From NCBI GenBank assembly GCA_947508055.1, contig CANNRR010000003.1, forward strand, positions 1 through 56,530: a stretch of DNA of 56,530 nucleotides, written 5' to 3'. Below the pieces are notes generated by a model. That model did not search any database, was not told the origin of the DNA, and saw only the letters and a program-made list of their open reading frames with translations. A program made the translations under genes and the position numbers. This DNA comes from Burkholderiales bacterium (GTDB lineage: Bacteria > Pseudomonadota > Gammaproteobacteria > Burkholderiales > Burkholderiaceae_C). Positions 37,002 through 47,553 of the stretch are shown here, one piece after another. How positions within the stretch are numbered: position 1 is the first letter of the stretch; the number at the start of each line of letters is the position of its first letter.

Positions 37002-37991
37002 TTAGCGCTTTTCCAACGCTGCGGGTGGCCAGCTTTCCAGTTTCATACCCAACGTCAGACCACGAGAAGCCAGAACTTCCTTGATTTCGTTGAGCGATTT
37101 GCGACCCAGATTTGGGGTCTTAAGCAACTCGTTCTCGGTGCGCTGTATTAGGTCACCGATGTAATAGATGTTTTCGGCCTTGAGGCAGTTGGCGGAACGA
37201 ACCGTCAACTCCAACTCGTCCACTGGACGCAACAGGATTGGATCAAATTGCGCATTGCCACGTGGTGCGGGTGCATCAAAGGCGGCCAACTCGCTGCCTT
37301 CCAACTGGGCAAACACGGCCAGTTGCTCCACCAAAATTTTGGCCGAGGCGCGCACTGCATCTTCTGCAGAAATGGCGCCGTTGGTTTCAATTTCTACAAC
37401 CAGTTTATCCAGATCGGTACGCTGCTCGACACGCGCGCTCTCGACGGTGTAGCTCACGCGCTTGACGGGCGAGAACGATGCGTCCAAAACGATGCGGCCG
37501 ATGGACTTGTTAGGTTCGTCAGCGTGGCGGCGCATCGTGCCGGGCACGTAGCCGCGACCTTTTTCAACCTTGATCTGCATATCCAACTTGCCGCCGTGCG
37601 ACAGGTTGGCAATGACATGGCCAGGATTGATAATTTCAACGTCGTGGGGTGTCTGGATGTCGGCGGCTGTTACCAAGCCTTCAACATCCTTACGCAGACT
37701 CAGCGTGACTTCGTCACGATTGTGCAACTTGAAAACCACGCCCTTCAAATTCAGAAGAATGTTGACGACATCTTCTTGTACGCCATCAATCGACGAGTAC
37801 TCATGCAGTACGCCAGCGATGGTCACTTCGGTAGCCGCAAATCCCGGCATCGAGGACAACAACACGCGTCGAAGCGCGTTCCCTAGTGTGTGACCGTAGC
37901 CGCGCTCAAAGGGCTCCAGAGCAACCTTGGCACGGTTGGTGCCAAGTTGCTCAACACTAATGGATTTGGGTTTTAGCAAACTGTTTTGCAT
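37002..37991 (-). CDS. rpoA: RNA polymerase alpha subunit
   Basis: 329 residues. The N-terminal domain (to about 235) dimerises and nucleates polymerase assembly; [20 protein letters not shown] is the hallmark. The C-terminal domain (about 250-320) binds UP-element DNA and activators, with [20 protein letters not shown] and [19 protein letters not shown]. It follows rpsD by 107 nt, and that gap carries a small stem-loop (CCGAC/GTCGG). Confidence 0.98.
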   Translation of the reverse strand: MQNSLLKPKSISVEQLGTNRAKVALEPFERGYGHTLGNALRRVLLSSMPGFAATEVTIAGVLHEYSSIDGVQEDVVNILLNLKGVVFKLHNRDEVTLSLRKDVEGLVTAADIQTPHDVEIINPGHVIANLSHGGKLDMQIKVEKGRGYVPGTMRRHADEPNKSIGRIVLDASFSPVKRVSYTVESARVEQRTDLDKLVVEIETNGAISAEDAVRASAKILVEQLAVFAQLEGSELAAFDAPAPRGNAQFDPILLRPVDELELTVRSANCLKAENIYYIGDLIQRTENELLKTPNLGRKSLNEIKEVLASRGLTLGMKLESWPPAALEKR

Positions 37992-38098
37992 GCAAACTTC
38001 CTCTCAATACCCCCGACTCGTTACGTCGGTAAGGCTGGTGAAGCACCTTGACTGCAGTGCCCCACGGCCAAGGAACGATTTCAACAATTCAAACGCGA

Positions 38099-38722
38099 TT
38101 AGCGTGAATACAACTCGACGATCAACGATTCGTTGATGTCTGCGCCAAACTGGTCACGGTCAGGTACCGTCTTGAACGTGCCTTCAGCCTTTTCAAGATT
38201 AACCTCAACCCAAGCAGGCATACCGACCTGCTGCGCCAACTGCAAAGCTTCAACTACACGGTTTTGCTTCTTGGACTTTTCACGCACAGAAACCACATCA
38301 CCGGCCTTAACCATATAGGAAGGGATATTGACTGAGCTGCCGTTCACGGTAATCGCCTTATGGGACACCATTTGACGCGCTTCTGCGCGGGTAGAGCCAA
38401 ATCCCATACGGTAGACCACATTATCCAGACGCGATTCCAACAAAAACAACAGGTTGGCACCGGTATTGCCTTTGCGGCGGTCAGCCTCTTCAAAGTAGCG
38501 GCGGAACTGGCGCTCCAACACGCCGTACATTCGTTTAACCTTCTGCTTTTCGCGCAGTTGGAGGCCGTAGTCGGAGGTGCGGGCGCCCGAAGTGCGACCG
38601 TGCTGACCAGGCTTGGAGTCGAACTTTGCCTTGTCACCGATAGCGCGACGGGCGCTTTTCAGGAACAGGTCGGTGCCTTCACGGCGTGAGAGTTTGGCCT
38701 TGGGGCCGAGGTAGCGTGCCAC
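38099..38722 (-). CDS. rpsD: 30S ribosomal protein S4
   Basis: 207 residues starting [20 protein letters not shown], a primary 16S rRNA-binding protein. The S4 RNA-binding motif is [20 protein letters not shown]. The N-terminal region lacks the four-cysteine zinc site, so it is the C-minus type. In E. coli, S4 represses its operon by binding a leader pseudoknot. Here the 82-nt rpsK-rpsD gap contains two stem-loops (around 38743-38790), but their equivalence is unproven. Confidence 0.98.
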   Translation of the reverse strand: MARYLGPKAKLSRREGTDLFLKSARRAIGDKAKFDSKPGQHGRTSGARTSDYGLQLREKQKVKRMYGVLERQFRRYFEEADRRKGNTGANLLFLLESRLDNVVYRMGFGSTRAEARQMVSHKAITVNGSSVNIPSYMVKAGDVVSVREKSKKQNRVVEALQLAQQVGMPAWVEVNLEKAEGTFKTVPDRDQFGADINESLIVELYSR

Positions 38723-38804
38723 TTGATCTTCCTTTTATGTCATCTGCCGCGCCATAAGCGCGGGAGCCACCAGCGGTTGCTGATGGCGGTGGGCTTGTTA
38801 AAAA

Positions 38805-39209
38805 TTAAATACGACGACGCTTTTGAGGGCGGCAGCCGTTATGGGGAACTGGAGTCACATCAGCAATCATGTTGATGCGAATGCCCAGTGCCGCCAGGGC
38901 GCGAACAGAGGATTCACGACCTGGACCAGGTCCCTTGATTTCTACGTCAAGGTTCTTGATGCCTTGGTCCAAAGCCGCACGGCCAGCCACTTCGGACGCT
39001 ACCTGAGCAGCAAACGGAGTGGACTTGCGAGAGCCCTTGAAACCTTGACCACCTGAGGACGCCCAGGACAAAGCATTGCCCTGGCGATCGGTGATCGTGA
39101 TGATAGTGTTATTGAACGAAGCGTGCACGTGTGCAATGCCGTCAGCAACATTCTTGCGGACTTTTTTGCGAACGCGCTGGGCTGCGTTATTGGCGGGAGC
39201 TTTTGCCAT
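38805..39209 (-). CDS. rpsK: 30S ribosomal protein S11
   Basis: 134 residues. The conserved core begins [20 protein letters not shown] and ends [14 protein letters not shown]11 lines the platform of the small subunit near the mRNA exit. It is the second S protein of the alpha operon, 19 nt after rpsM. Confidence 0.98.
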   Translation of the reverse strand: MAKAPANNAAQRVRKKVRKNVADGIAHVHASFNNTIITITDRQGNALSWASSGGQGFKGSRKSTPFAAQVASEVAGRAALDQGIKNLDVEIKGPGPGRESSVRALAALGIRINMIADVTPVPHNGCRPQKRRRI

Positions 39210-39228
39210 GGTGGTTTCTCAATCCCTG

Positions 39229-39594
39229 TTATTTCTTCAATGACGCAGCAGCCTTACGCGGGCCTTTGCGGGTACGAGCATTCGTGCGGGTACGCTGACC
39301 GCGCATGGGCAACCCACGGCGATGGCGAAACCCGCGGTAGCAGCCGATGTCCATCAATCGTTTGATGTTCATCGTCGTCTCACGACGCAAATCACCTTCG
39401 ATAGTGAATTGTGCGATTTGATCCCGGATTTTCTCCAGATCACCATCGGTCAAATCTTTGACCTTTTTGGAATAAGCAATGCCACAAGCTTCGCAAATTT
39501 TGCGAGCGCGGGTGCGACCGATACCAAAAATGGCTGTCAAGCCAATCTCGGAATGCTGTTGCGGCGGAATATTGATGCCAGCTATACGTGCCAT
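39229..39594 (-). CDS. rpsM: 30S ribosomal protein S13
   Basis: 121 residues starting [20 protein letters not shown]. The helix-two-turn-helix core contains [16 protein letters not shown], and the basic tail has [17 protein letters not shown]13 sits in the head of the 30S subunit and contacts P-site tRNA and L5. It is 24 nt downstream of rpmJ. Confidence 0.98.
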   Translation of the reverse strand: MARIAGINIPPQQHSEIGLTAIFGIGRTRARKICEACGIAYSKKVKDLTDGDLEKIRDQIAQFTIEGDLRRETTMNIKRLMDIGCYRGFRHRRGLPMRGQRTRTNARTRKGPRKAAASLKK

Positions 39595-39618
39595 TTTCGT
39601 CCTCTAAAACTCTTGCAA

Positions 39619-39732
39619 TTAACCCTGGCGCTGCTTGTGGCGTGGATCTGTACAGATCACGCGCACAACGCCTTTGCGTCGGATGATTTTGCAGTTGCGG
39701 CAAATTTTCTTGACCGAAGCCGAAACTTTCAT
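39619..39732 (-). CDS. rpmJ: 50S ribosomal protein L36
   Basis: A 37-codon gene too short for routine frame lists. It starts [20 protein letters not shown] and ends DPRHKQRQG. The zinc ribbon ligands Cys11, Cys14, Cys27 and His32 are all present, so this is the zinc-binding (C-plus) form. Position between infA and rpsM is canonical. The cell therefore keeps a zinc-dependent L36 while S14 and S4 are of the zinc-free type. Confidence 0.96.
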   Translation of the reverse strand: MKVSASVKKICRNCKIIRRKGVVRVICTDPRHKQRQG

Positions 39733-39792
39733 ATTTCTCTCCTAAAACCCTTCGCCCCGTTCCGACTTTGATTCGCGCGGAACATGCGCTAT

Positions 39793-40011
39793 TTACTTTG
39801 CTCTGAACACAATACGCGCACGACTCAGGTCGTACGGCGTCAATTCAACGTTTACCTTATCGCCTGGCAGGATACGGATGTAATGCATCCGCATCTTCCC
39901 GGAAATATGTCCTAGCACTACATGTCCGTTTTCCAGTTTGACGCGAAATGTCGCGTTGGGAAGGTTTTCAACTACCTCCCCCTGCATCTGAATAACGTCA
40001 TCCTTTGACAT
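39793..40011 (-). CDS. infA: Translation initiation factor IF-1
   Basis: 72 residues forming a single OB fold: [19 protein letters not shown], then [20 protein letters not shown] and [16 protein letters not shown]-1 binds the 30S A site during initiation. It lies between secY (16 nt) and rpmJ, the usual betaproteobacterial place. Some betaproteobacteria carry a second infA elsewhere, so its uniqueness cannot be judged here. Confidence 0.97.
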   Translation of the reverse strand: MSKDDVIQMQGEVVENLPNATFRVKLENGHVVLGHISGKMRMHYIRILPGDKVNVELTPYDLSRARIVFRAK

Positions 40012-40027
40012 CTGAATCCACTGCTCC

Positions 40028-41338
40028 TCAAGACGACTTAAAGCTAGCCTTCTTCAACAGCGATTCATATTGCTGGGACATCATGTAATTCTGGACCTGT
40101 GCCATGAAATCCATGGTCACGACAACAATAATCAACAACGAAGTTCCACCGAAATAGAACGGCACGTTGTACTTGAGAATCAAAAACTCTGGCAATAGGC
40201 ACACAAACGTGATGTAGATTGCACCGGCCAGCGTTAAGCGAAGCAGGATTTTATCAATGTATTTTGCAGTCTGATCACCGGGACGAATTCCCGGAATAAA
40301 GGCACCGCTCTTCTTCAGGTTGTCGGCGGTTTCCTTGCTATTGAACACCAGTGCGGTGTAAAAAAAGCAGAAAAACACAATAGCCGCTGCATACAACATG
40401 ACATAGACCGGCTGCCCAGGACTCAACGTGCTAGAAATGTCTTTCAACCAGCGCATGGAGTCGCCGGCACTAAACCAGTTGGCAATAGTAGCTGGCAGCA
40501 AAATAATGGACGAAGCGAAAATCGGTGGGATCACTCCGGCCATATTCAGCTTCAGTGGCAGATGAGACGATTGGCCACCATAGACCTTGTTGCCCACCTG
40601 ACGCCTGGCGTAATTCACCAGAATCTTTCGCTGTCCACGCTCCACAAACACGACAAAATACGTCACCAAGGCTACTAGCACGACCACCAGCAACGCCACA
40701 ATAATGCTCATTGCACCAGTTCGAACCAGTTCAAGCAGTCCGCCAATCGCATTGGGCAGCCCTGCCGCAATACCGCCAAAAATCAGAATCGATATACCGT
40801 TGCCCAAACCGCGCTCAGTGATCTGCTCACCCAACCACATCAAAAACATCGTTCCTGCAGTCAAGGTAACAACCGAAGTCAAGCGAAAACCGAATCCGGG
40901 AGCGATTACCAAACCAGCCGAAGACTCAAGCGCCAACGCAATACCCAGCGACTGAAACAACGCCAACCCCAAGGTTCCGTAACGCGTGTATTGCGTAATC
41001 TTGCGACGTCCGCCTTCGCCTTCTTTCTTTAACTGCTCAAAAGTCGGCAACACGTAGGTCAGCAACTGCATGATGATCGACGCCGAAATGTACGGCATGA
41101 TTCCCAATGCAAAGATAGTGAACCTGGAAAGCGCTCCGCCCGAAAACATATTGAACAGGCTCAGGATTCCCCCCTGCTGGCCCTTAAACAACTGCTGTAG
41201 CTGCGCAGGATCGATGCCCGGCACGGGTATGTGTGCACCTACGCGGTACACGACCAGCGCGAGCAACAAAAACACAAGCCTGCGACGTAAGTCACCGAAC
41301 TTGTCTGTCTTTGCAATTTGAGCTGCGTTCGTTGCCAC
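40028..41338 (-). CDS. secY: Protein translocase channel subunit SecY
   Basis: 436 residues with ten membrane helices, the pore of the Sec translocon with SecE and SecG. The family is clear from [20 protein letters not shown], the cytoplasmic loop [19 protein letters not shown], and the C-terminal [17 protein letters not shown]. It follows rplO by 21 nt in the spc operon. Confidence 0.98.
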   Translation of the reverse strand: MATNAAQIAKTDKFGDLRRRLVFLLLALVVYRVGAHIPVPGIDPAQLQQLFKGQQGGILSLFNMFSGGALSRFTIFALGIMPYISASIIMQLLTYVLPTFEQLKKEGEGGRRKITQYTRYGTLGLALFQSLGIALALESSAGLVIAPGFGFRLTSVVTLTAGTMFLMWLGEQITERGLGNGISILIFGGIAAGLPNAIGGLLELVRTGAMSIIVALLVVVLVALVTYFVVFVERGQRKILVNYARRQVGNKVYGGQSSHLPLKLNMAGVIPPIFASSIILLPATIANWFSAGDSMRWLKDISSTLSPGQPVYVMLYAAAIVFFCFFYTALVFNSKETADNLKKSGAFIPGIRPGDQTAKYIDKILLRLTLAGAIYITFVCLLPEFLILKYNVPFYFGGTSLLIIVVVTMDFMAQVQNYMMSQQYESLLKKASFKSS

Positions 41339-41359
41339 TTAAGTCTCTCGGCTTTTGAA

Positions 41360-41791
41360 TTAGGCGACGCTGCCGCCAGCGGCTTCAATAGCCGCCTTAG
41401 CACCAGCAGTGGCACCAATTCCATTGAGCTTCACCGATTTGGTGAGAGCGCCGGTATTGATAACCTTGACTACTTTTGCCATCTGGCCAACAAGCTTTTC
41501 CTGCTTGAGTGTCAACAGATCGACTTCCGGCAGACCTAGGACTTCAAGGGTCGTTAGCGTGATCTCAGCGTTAAACTGGAGCAGATGCGACTTGAAGCCG
41601 CGCTTGGGCAAACGGCGATGCATAGGCATCTGACCGCCTTCAAAGCCGACCTTGTGGTAGCCGCCTGCGCGAGATTTCTGACCTTTGTGGCCACGGCCAG
41701 CGGTCTTGCCAATACCGGATCCGATGCCACGACCAACGCGGCGCTTATAGTGTTTCGCACCATCTGCGGGCTTAATGCTATTGAGTTCCAT
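41360..41791 (-). CDS. rplO: 50S ribosomal protein L15
   Basis: 143 residues from the ATG at 41791 ([18 protein letters not shown]), preferred over two adjacent upstream ATG codons. The Gly/Lys/Arg-rich N-terminal extension [20 protein letters not shown] threads into 23S rRNA. The C-terminal domain has [19 protein letters not shown]. It is placed rpmD-rplO-secY. Confidence 0.97.
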   Translation of the reverse strand: MELNSIKPADGAKHYKRRVGRGIGSGIGKTAGRGHKGQKSRAGGYHKVGFEGGQMPMHRRLPKRGFKSHLLQFNAEITLTTLEVLGLPEVDLLTLKQEKLVGQMAKVVKVINTGALTKSVKLNGIGATAGAKAAIEAAGGSVA

Positions 41792-41801
41792 CATCAACCT
41801 C

Positions 41802-41984
41802 TTAAAGCACCTTGACCAGGTAGCTGATCTTGTTAATCATGCCGCGAACTTCAGGTGTATCCACCAGCTCGCTGGTACTGCGAATTTTCCGCAGACCCAG
41901 ACCACGCACGGTCGCGCGGTGGGATTCTTTGGTTCCAATCGGGCTACGCACCAATTGAATCTTTACGGTTTGTTGTGTTGTCAT
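41802..41984 (-). CDS. rpmD: 50S ribosomal protein L30
   Basis: 60 residues, [20 protein letters not shown] followed by [21 protein letters not shown]30 is a small surface protein of the large subunit. It lies between rpsE (14 nt) and rplO (10 nt). Confidence 0.96.
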   Translation of the reverse strand: MTTQQTVKIQLVRSPIGTKESHRATVRGLGLRKIRSTSELVDTPEVRGMINKISYLVKVL

Positions 41985-41998
41985 TTTGAAGTTCGCTT

Positions 41999-42523
41999 TC
42001 AGACGAAGAGTTCTTCAACAGTTTTGCCACGCTTGGCCGCAACTTCAGACGGTGTAGTCGACACCGACAGTGCGTCCAAAGTAGCGCGGACCATGTTGTA
42101 GGGATTGGAAGAACCATGGCTTTTAGCAACGATGTCTGTGATACCAACCACTTCAAAAACTGCGCGCATAGGACCACCGGCAATAATGCCAGTTCCCTTG
42201 GGAGCCGGAGCCATCATGACATTGGCCGCGCCGTGATGACCCATCACCTTGTGGTGAATAGAACCATTCTTGAGCGAAACCTTGATCATGTTGCGCCGGG
42301 CTTCTTCCATTGCCTTTTGCACAGCAGCGGGAACTTCTTTGGATTTTCCCTTGCCCATGCCAATGCGACCTTCGCCGTCGCCCACTACGGTCAGAGCTGC
42401 GAAGCCGAGAATACGGCCGCCCTTTACCACTTTGGTGACGCGATTAATCGCGATCATTTTTTCGCGCAGGCCGTCTTCAGGCCCTTCAGCCTTACCCTGC
42501 ATCTTCGCTTGAACTTTAGCCAT
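41999..42523 (-). CDS. rpsE: 30S ribosomal protein S5
   Basis: 174 residues. The double-stranded RNA-binding-like N-domain has [20 protein letters not shown], and the C-domain has [20 protein letters not shown] and [16 protein letters not shown]5 acts in decoding fidelity and helps unwind mRNA at the entry channel. Its gene follows rplR by 17 nt. Confidence 0.98.
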   Translation of the reverse strand: MAKVQAKMQGKAEGPEDGLREKMIAINRVTKVVKGGRILGFAALTVVGDGEGRIGMGKGKSKEVPAAVQKAMEEARRNMIKVSLKNGSIHHKVMGHHGAANVMMAPAPKGTGIIAGGPMRAVFEVVGITDIVAKSHGSSNPYNMVRATLDALSVSTTPSEVAAKRGKTVEELFV

Positions 42524-42540
42524 TCTGTATTCCGATCTGC

Positions 42541-42906
42541 TTAGAACTGCAAGCCAGCTTCACGTGCCGCATCAGCCAGCGCTTTAACGCGGCCGTGGTA
42601 CGCAAAACCTGAACGATCAAACGCGACTTTTTCGACACCAGCAGCTTTGGCTTTTTCAGCCACTCGCTTGCCAATGATTTGGGCCGCGGAAACATTGCCA
42701 CCTTTGCCCGCCGCACCCAAAGCCTTGCGAACTTCGAGTTCGGCCGTAGAGGCTGCAGCCAATACCTTGCCACCGTCGCCAGAAATAACACTGGCGTAAA
42801 TATGCAAATTGGTGCGATTTACCGTCAAACGTGCAACGCCCTGCGTAGCAATGCGAATGCGGGTTTGGCGTGCCCTGCGAAGACGCTGCTCTTTTTTGGT
42901 CAACAT
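42541..42906 (-). CDS. rplR: 50S ribosomal protein L18
   Basis: 121 residues. The basic N-terminus is [20 protein letters not shown], and the 5S rRNA-binding core contains [37 protein letters not shown] and the terminal GLQF. L18 binds 5S rRNA with L5. It is 11 nt downstream of rplF. Confidence 0.98.
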   Translation of the reverse strand: MLTKKEQRLRRARQTRIRIATQGVARLTVNRTNLHIYASVISGDGGKVLAAASTAELEVRKALGAAGKGGNVSAAQIIGKRVAEKAKAAGVEKVAFDRSGFAYHGRVKALADAAREAGLQF

Positions 42907-42917
42907 GTTGCAGCTCC

Positions 42918-43451
42918 TTATTTCTTCTTGGTTTCTTTGATCGTGATCTTCTCGTCCGCGTAGCGGATGCCTTTGCCCTTGTAGGGCTCTGGCGGTCGAA
43001 CAGCACGAATCTCGGCGGCGATCTGACCCACCCGTTGGCGATCAGCGCCTTTGATCAAAATTTCTGTTGGAGTCGGTGTTGCAACCGTAATTCCAGCAGG
43101 CATATCGATATTGACGGGATGGGAGTAACCCACAGCGAGGTTCAACTTGGCACCAGTGGCCTGGGCTTTGTAACCCACGCCAATCAGGCTCAATTTCCTC
43201 TCAAAGCCTTTGGTCACGCCAACCACCATGTTGTTCACCAACTGTCGCATGGTGCCCGACATAGCGTCAGCTTCACGTGAATCATTGGCCGGCTTGAAGC
43301 TCAGCTTTCCAGCATCACTCACCACTGTTACTAGGGTATTGAGTGTCAACAGCAGCGTGCCGCCAGTGCCTTTGACACTGATCTGGCTGTCTTTGATAGA
43401 CACATCCACACCAGCGGGCACTGTTACGGGTTGTTTACCTACACGGGACAT
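42918..43451 (-). CDS. rplF: 50S ribosomal protein L6
   Basis: 177 residues made of two related domains: [20 protein letters not shown], then [16 protein letters not shown] and the C-terminal [20 protein letters not shown]6 lies at the base of the L7/L12 stalk, near the factor-binding site. It follows rpsH by 24 nt. Confidence 0.98.
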   Translation of the reverse strand: MSRVGKQPVTVPAGVDVSIKDSQISVKGTGGTLLLTLNTLVTVVSDAGKLSFKPANDSREADAMSGTMRQLVNNMVVGVTKGFERKLSLIGVGYKAQATGAKLNLAVGYSHPVNIDMPAGITVATPTPTEILIKGADRQRVGQIAAEIRAVRPPEPYKGKGIRYADEKITIKETKKK

Positions 43452-43475
43452 TTTGTAATTCTCCTCAATGTAGGG

Positions 43476-43871
43476 TTAAACAACGTAGCACAAAACTTCG
43501 CCACCGACACCGGTAGAGCGCGCCTTGCGATCAGTCATAACACCCTGAGGCGTCGTCACGATGGCAACACCAAGGCCGTTTTGGACCTGTGGAATTGCAT
43601 CACTACCACGGTAGACACGCAAGCCAGGACGGCTGACGCGTTCAATGCGTTCGATAACAGGCTTGCCTGCGTAATACTTCAGGGCGATTTCCAACTCCGA
43701 CTTGCCGTCGGTGGTCGATACCTTGAAATTGTCGATGTAGCCTTCGTCTTTCAACACCTGAACTATCGCAACCTTCACTTTGGAAGAAGGCACAGATACG
43801 GTCGTTTTGGCGACCATTTGTGCATTGCGAATGCGTGTCAACAAGTCGGCGATGGGATCACTCATGCTCAT
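43476..43871 (-). CDS. rpsH: 30S ribosomal protein S8
   Basis: 131 residues starting [20 protein letters not shown], ending [15 protein letters not shown]8 binds the central domain of 16S rRNA. In E. coli it also represses the spc operon by binding mRNA near the rplE start. I could not confirm an equivalent S8 site by eye. Confidence 0.98.
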   Translation of the reverse strand: MSMSDPIADLLTRIRNAQMVAKTTVSVPSSKVKVAIVQVLKDEGYIDNFKVSTTDGKSELEIALKYYAGKPVIERIERVSRPGLRVYRGSDAIPQVQNGLGVAIVTTPQGVMTDRKARSTGVGGEVLCYVV

Positions 43872-43889
43872 GTTTGGTTCTCCTGTCGC

Positions 43890-44195
43890 TTACCAGCTGG
43901 CCTTGACGATGCCAGGGATTTCCCCAGCAAAGGCCATTTCACGAATCTTGGCGCGCGCCAAGCCAAAGTGCTGGAACGTTCCGCGAGGACGACCAGTGAT
44001 GGCACAACGGTTACGCTGGCGGGTTGGGTTAGCATTGCGCGGGAGCTTTTGCAGTCCCATACGGGCTGCGGCACGCTCCTCATCGGTGCGTTTGAAGTCA
44101 CCGGCAATTGCCTTGAATTCTGCGTATTTCTTGGCGTACTTGGCAGCCAATTGATCACGCTTCAGCTCGCGCTGGATTAAAGCCATTTTAGCCAC
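43890..44195 (-). CDS. rpsN: 30S ribosomal protein S14
   Basis: 101 residues starting [20 protein letters not shown], with [20 protein letters not shown]. The zinc-ribbon cysteine pairs are absent (only one Cys remains), so it is the long, zinc-independent S14. It lies between rplE (8 nt) and rpsH. Confidence 0.98.
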   Translation of the reverse strand: MAKMALIQRELKRDQLAAKYAKKYAEFKAIAGDFKRTDEERAAARMGLQKLPRNANPTRQRNRCAITGRPRGTFQHFGLARAKIREMAFAGEIPGIVKASW

Positions 44196-44203
44196 GGGTC
44201 ACC

Positions 44204-44743
44204 TCAGTTCTTGAACGGGAAACGGAAGCCTGCGAGAAGCGCTTTGCACTCTTCGTCGGTCTTGGCCGTCGTGGTGATACTGATATTGAGACCACGCAAG
44301 GCATCAACCTTGTCATATTCAATTTCAGGGAAAATAATCTGCTCTTTGACGCCGATGTTGTAATTGCCACGACCATCGAAAGCACGACCGGAAATACCAC
44401 GGAAGTCACGCACGCGGGGCAATGCCACTGTCACGAAACGGTCCAGGAATTCGTACATCTGAACGCCGCGCAGAGTGACCATGCAGCCAATGGCCTGGTT
44501 CTCACGGATCTTGAAGCCCGCGATAGCCTTCTTGGACATGGTGACCACTGGCTTCTGACCGGCAATCTTGGTCAGGTCGCTGACAGCGTGGTCCATAACC
44601 TTCTTGTCGGCGACCGCCTCGCTTACACCCATATTCAGGGTGATCTTGGTCAGACGCGGCACTTGCATGGGCGAGGTGTAGCCAAACTTGACCATCAACT
44701 CAGGAGCCAGCTTTTCGCGGTATTGTTGTTGCAGACGAGCCAT
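44204..44743 (-). CDS. rplE: 50S ribosomal protein L5
   Basis: 179 residues. It begins [20 protein letters not shown] and contains [20 protein letters not shown] and [21 protein letters not shown]5 binds 5S rRNA and forms an intersubunit bridge with S13. Two nt separate it from the rplX stop codon. Confidence 0.98.
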   Translation of the reverse strand: MARLQQQYREKLAPELMVKFGYTSPMQVPRLTKITLNMGVSEAVADKKVMDHAVSDLTKIAGQKPVVTMSKKAIAGFKIRENQAIGCMVTLRGVQMYEFLDRFVTVALPRVRDFRGISGRAFDGRGNYNIGVKEQIIFPEIEYDKVDALRGLNISITTTAKTDEECKALLAGFRFPFKN

Positions 44744-44745
44744 GC

Positions 44746-45066
44746 TTATGCCACCTTGATTTCTTCGCCGCTGGACTTGAAAACGCGTGTGCGCTTTCCG
44801 TCAGCAAGCATCTTGATACCCACACGGTCCGCCTTTCCAGTTGCAGCATTGAAAATTGCCACATTGGACTGGTGAATTGGCATTGTCTTTTCAACAATGC
44901 CACCGACCGCACCCTTAAGAGGATTGGGCTTGGTGTGTTTTTTCACCAAGTTGACGCCCTCGACAACCAGATGGGAGTCGTCTTTGCGCAGGGACACTGT
45001 CCCGCGCTTACCCTTATCGCGTCCTGCGATAACGATAACTTCATCGCCTTTGCGAATCTTGTTCAT
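44746..45066 (-). CDS. rplX: 50S ribosomal protein L24
   Basis: 106 residues with an N-terminal KOW motif: [20 protein letters not shown] then [21 protein letters not shown]24 starts folding of 23S rRNA domain I. It lies 9 nt after rplN. Confidence 0.98.
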   Translation of the reverse strand: MNKIRKGDEVIVIAGRDKGKRGTVSLRKDDSHLVVEGVNLVKKHTKPNPLKGAVGGIVEKTMPIHQSNVAIFNAATGKADRVGIKMLADGKRTRVFKSSGEEIKVA

Positions 45067-45075
45067 GGCGTGTCC

Positions 45076-45444
45076 TTACAAAACTTCAGGAGCAAGGGAC
45101 ACGATCTTCATGAACTTCTCGGTACGCAATTCACGCGTCACGGGTCCGAAGATGCGGGTGCCGATAGGCTCCAACTTGGCATTTAGCAAAACTGCTGCGT
45201 TGCCGTCAAACTTCACCAAAGAGCCGTCGCTACGGCGAATTCCCTTAGCAGTACGAACCACAACAGCGCTGTAGACCTCGCCTTTTTTGACGCGGCCGCG
45301 CGGTGCAGCTTCTTTAATGCTCACTTTGATGATGTCGCCCACGCTGGCGTAGCGACGCTTGGAGCCGCCGAGCACCTTGATGCACAGAACGGACTTCGCG
45401 CCGGTATTGTCAGCGACTTCTAATCGAGATTCAGTCTGGATCAT
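45076..45444 (-). CDS. rplN: 50S ribosomal protein L14
   Basis: 122 residues from the ATG at 45444 ([20 protein letters not shown]); 17 upstream codons are open but unsupported. Further motifs are [20 protein letters not shown] and [20 protein letters not shown]. It is the first gene of this spc operon: the usual upstream neighbours rpsQ, rpmC and rplP are missing, and proC is divergently transcribed instead. Confidence 0.98.
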   Translation of the reverse strand: MIQTESRLEVADNTGAKSVLCIKVLGGSKRRYASVGDIIKVSIKEAAPRGRVKKGEVYSAVVVRTAKGIRRSDGSLVKFDGNAAVLLNAKLEPIGTRIFGPVTRELRTEKFMKIVSLAPEVL

Positions 45445-45476
45445 TTCAATATTCCCAACTTGCACCAGGAGCAGCA

Positions 45477-45496
45477 TTTGCCAGCTCTCTGGCAAA
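45477..45496 (-). promoter_or_regulatory. Leader stem-loop upstream of rplN
   Basis: TTTGCCAG and CTGGCAAA form a perfect 8-bp stem closed by a four-base loop AGAG on the minus strand, 32 nt upstream of the rplN start codon. No U tract follows. A role in autoregulation or mRNA processing is possible. Confidence 0.4.
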
Positions 45497-45597
45497 CACC
45501 AACAACGAGTCAGTCTTGGGCCCGCTGTCGGCAGCGCAAACCACTCGCGCTACTTCCATTTGGGCAGAAACTTACGCTTTTTCAAGCGAAGCCCGCT

Positions 45598-45610
45598 AGT
45601 ATGCCACAAC
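45598..45610 (-). promoter_or_regulatory. Predicted rplN operon promoter
   Basis: Minus strand: TTGTGGCATACTAG, an extended -10-like element with CATACT (45598-45603). It is followed by a G/C-rich discriminator AGCGGGC, as is typical of stringently controlled ribosomal promoters. It implies a leader of about 140 nt. The -35 (around TTAGAC, 18 nt upstream) is weak. The remaining part of the 45445-45751 gap holds no gene. Confidence 0.5.
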
Positions 45611-45751
45611 TTGTTTGATTCGTCTAATCTTTTTTTTGACGCGATCAACTTACCTCATTTTGCCAGCCAATCCACCGACCGAGTCGCCCTGCGACAATGG
45701 CAATTCGGGTAAAAGTGCCCGCTTGGCGACTACCAGCTACCGGAGAGACTG

Positions 45752-46567
45752 ATGAGTGAACACATTGCCTTTATCGGCGGAGGCAACATGGCCTCGGCCA
45801 TGATCAGCGGCCTGCACAAACAAGGCTTTCCCGTGAGCCAAATTGACGTCATCGAGCCCTTTGCTGAAGCCCAGGAACGCCTCCAGTCGCACTTCGGCAT
45901 TGCTGCCCGGCCCACGGCCGACGCATCTTTGAACCGCGCAACCATTGTGATTTGGGCCGTCAAACCGCAATCATTCAAGGAGGCGACACAGCAAGTTCGG
46001 ACCCATACCCGCGACGCGCTGCACATCAGCGTGGCGGCCGGTATCCGCAGCGACAGCATGGTGCAGTGGCTCGGTAACGAACGCATCATTCGGACCATGC
46101 CCAATACGCCGGCACTGATTGGCAAAGGGATGACGGGATTGTTTGCCCGTCCTGCCGTTTCCGAATCAGACCGCCAACACGGTGAGCGGATTGTTTCCGG
46201 CATGGGGCGCTTTCTGTGGCTTGAAAGTGAAGGCCAACTCGATGCCGTGACCGCCATTTCTGGCTCAGGGCCTGCCTATGTGTTCTATTTCATCGAAGCC
46301 ATGACGACTGCGGGGGCAGAGATGGGCCTCACTCATGAGCAGGCATATCAGCTAGCGGTGGCCACATTTATTGGTGCAGGTGAATTGGCGCAATCCAGCC
46401 ATGAGCCACCTGAAGTACTGCGACAGCGAGTGACGTCAAAAGGCGGCACCACACACGCGGCCATCTCGTCCATGGACGAGAGTCACATCAAAGAGCTGTT
46501 TGGAAAGGCTCTGCACGCTGCACAGCGCCGTGCTATAGAGATGGGCAACGAGTTTGGTGAAATCTAG
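45752..46567 (+). CDS. proC: Pyrroline-5-carboxylate reductase
   Basis: The last step of proline synthesis, reducing pyrroline-5-carboxylate with NAD(P)H. It has 271 residues with nucleotide-binding motif IAFIGGGNMASAMISGL and the family signature TSKGGTTHAAISSMDESHIK near the C-terminus, plus SGSGPAYVFYFIEAM. A GGAGAGACTG ribosome binding region precedes the ATG. It is transcribed divergently from rplN; its stop is six nt from repeat copy B. Confidence 0.97.
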   Translation: MSEHIAFIGGGNMASAMISGLHKQGFPVSQIDVIEPFAEAQERLQSHFGIAARPTADASLNRATIVIWAVKPQSFKEATQQVRTHTRDALHISVAAGIRSDSMVQWLGNERIIRTMPNTPALIGKGMTGLFARPAVSESDRQHGERIVSGMGRFLWLESEGQLDAVTAISGSGPAYVFYFIEAMTTAGAEMGLTHEQAYQLAVATFIGAGELAQSSHEPPEVLRQRVTSKGGTTHAAISSMDESHIKELFGKALHAAQRRAIEMGNEFGEI

Positions 46568-46572
46568 ATGGC

Positions 46573-46626
46573 GAATGAAGCTGTAGCCCGCGTGGAAATT
46601 GCGCATAACGCTCCATTTTTTATAGC
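46573..46626 (-). repeat. Short dispersed repeat, copy B (proC-lysR gap)
   Basis: Minus strand: GCTATAAAAAATGGAGCGTT then ATGCGCAATTTCCACGCG, GGCTACAGCTTCATTC. It aligns with copies A and C. It fills the gap between the convergent proC and lysR genes and provides the last sense codon and stop codon of lysR. Confidence 0.7.
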
Positions 46627-47540
46627 GTCTTCCAAAATCCCGGGGCACTGTAGTGCTGCTTGAGGTAGTCGATCCACAGTCTCACGCGCAGGGGCAGGTG
46701 CTTGCGCTGCGGAAAAACGGCGTAAATGCCGTTAGGTGGTGCCGCAAATTCGTCCAGCAGGGGCACCAGCGTGCCGGCCGCAATCTCGGCTTCCACCTCC
46801 CAGATGCTGCGCCAGGCAATTCCGTAGCCACCCAGGCACCAGTCATGGAGCACTTGCCCGTCCGAACAATCCAGCGGACCGCCCGGTTTGAAGTGAATCA
46901 CCTCACGGGTCTGGTCTTTGTCGACACCAAACGCCCAACCCCGCGTCTGGGAGGCGTCGCTCGACAGTGTCAGGCAGTCAAAACGCGCCAGATCCTGCGG
47001 GCTCTGGGGTTTGCCGTGGCGCGCAACATAGGTCGGTGTGGCCACACACAAACGCCGGTTGTCGGCCAAGCGCACGCTGACCAGTGATGAATCGGGCATA
47101 TCCCCAACGCGCACCGCGCAGTCATAGGCCTCGCCCGCAATGTCAATCACCCGATCCGAGAGATTGAGCGAAATGGTGACTTCGGCGTGCAATTCCCGAA
47201 ACAGGGGCACCAGCGGTGCCACGTGGCGGCGTCCAAAACCGGCCGGAGCGGTAATACGCAAATGCCCGCTGGCCTTCACGCCACCAGCACTCACACTGGC
47301 TTCTGCATTGGCTAAATCTGAGAGCAAGCGCTGACAATCTTCCAGAAATGCACTGCCCTCATGTGTCAGTGTGATGCGTCGCGTGGTGCGCAGCAACAGC
47401 TTGACGCCCAGGCGCTCTTCCAGCGCATCGAGCCGTCGCCCCATGATGGCCGGTGCCACACCCTCCGCGTGGGCCGCCGCCGTCAGACTGCCGCGATTCA
47501 CCACGGATACAAAAGACTCCAGTTGCTTGAGTTTGCCCAC
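46620..47540 (-). CDS. LysR-family transcriptional regulator
   Basis: A 306-residue LysR-type regulator. The start is GTG at 47540 (VGKLKQLESFVSVV) with GGAG seven nt upstream; an upstream open stretch of 23 codons has no support. The N-terminal winged helix-turn-helix is GSLTAAAHAEGVAPAIMGRR, and the C-terminal co-inducer domain begins near residue 90. It lies 13 nt downstream of the CoA-transferase gene, so the two are likely cotranscribed. It may control that gene and the divergent glcB, but this is inferred only from position. Confidence 0.88.
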   Translation of the reverse strand: MGKLKQLESFVSVVNRGSLTAAAHAEGVAPAIMGRRLDALEERLGVKLLLRTTRRITLTHEGSAFLEDCQRLLSDLANAEASVSAGGVKASGHLRITAPAGFGRRHVAPLVPLFRELHAEVTISLNLSDRVIDIAGEAYDCAVRVGDMPDSSLVSVRLADNRRLCVATPTYVARHGKPQSPQDLARFDCLTLSSDASQTRGWAFGVDKDQTREVIHFKPGGPLDCSDGQVLHDWCLGGYGIAWRSIWEVEAEIAAGTLVPLLDEFAAPPNGIYAVFPQRKHLPLRVRLWIDYLKQHYSAPGFWKTL

Positions 47541-47553
47541 TGCCTTACTCCAC

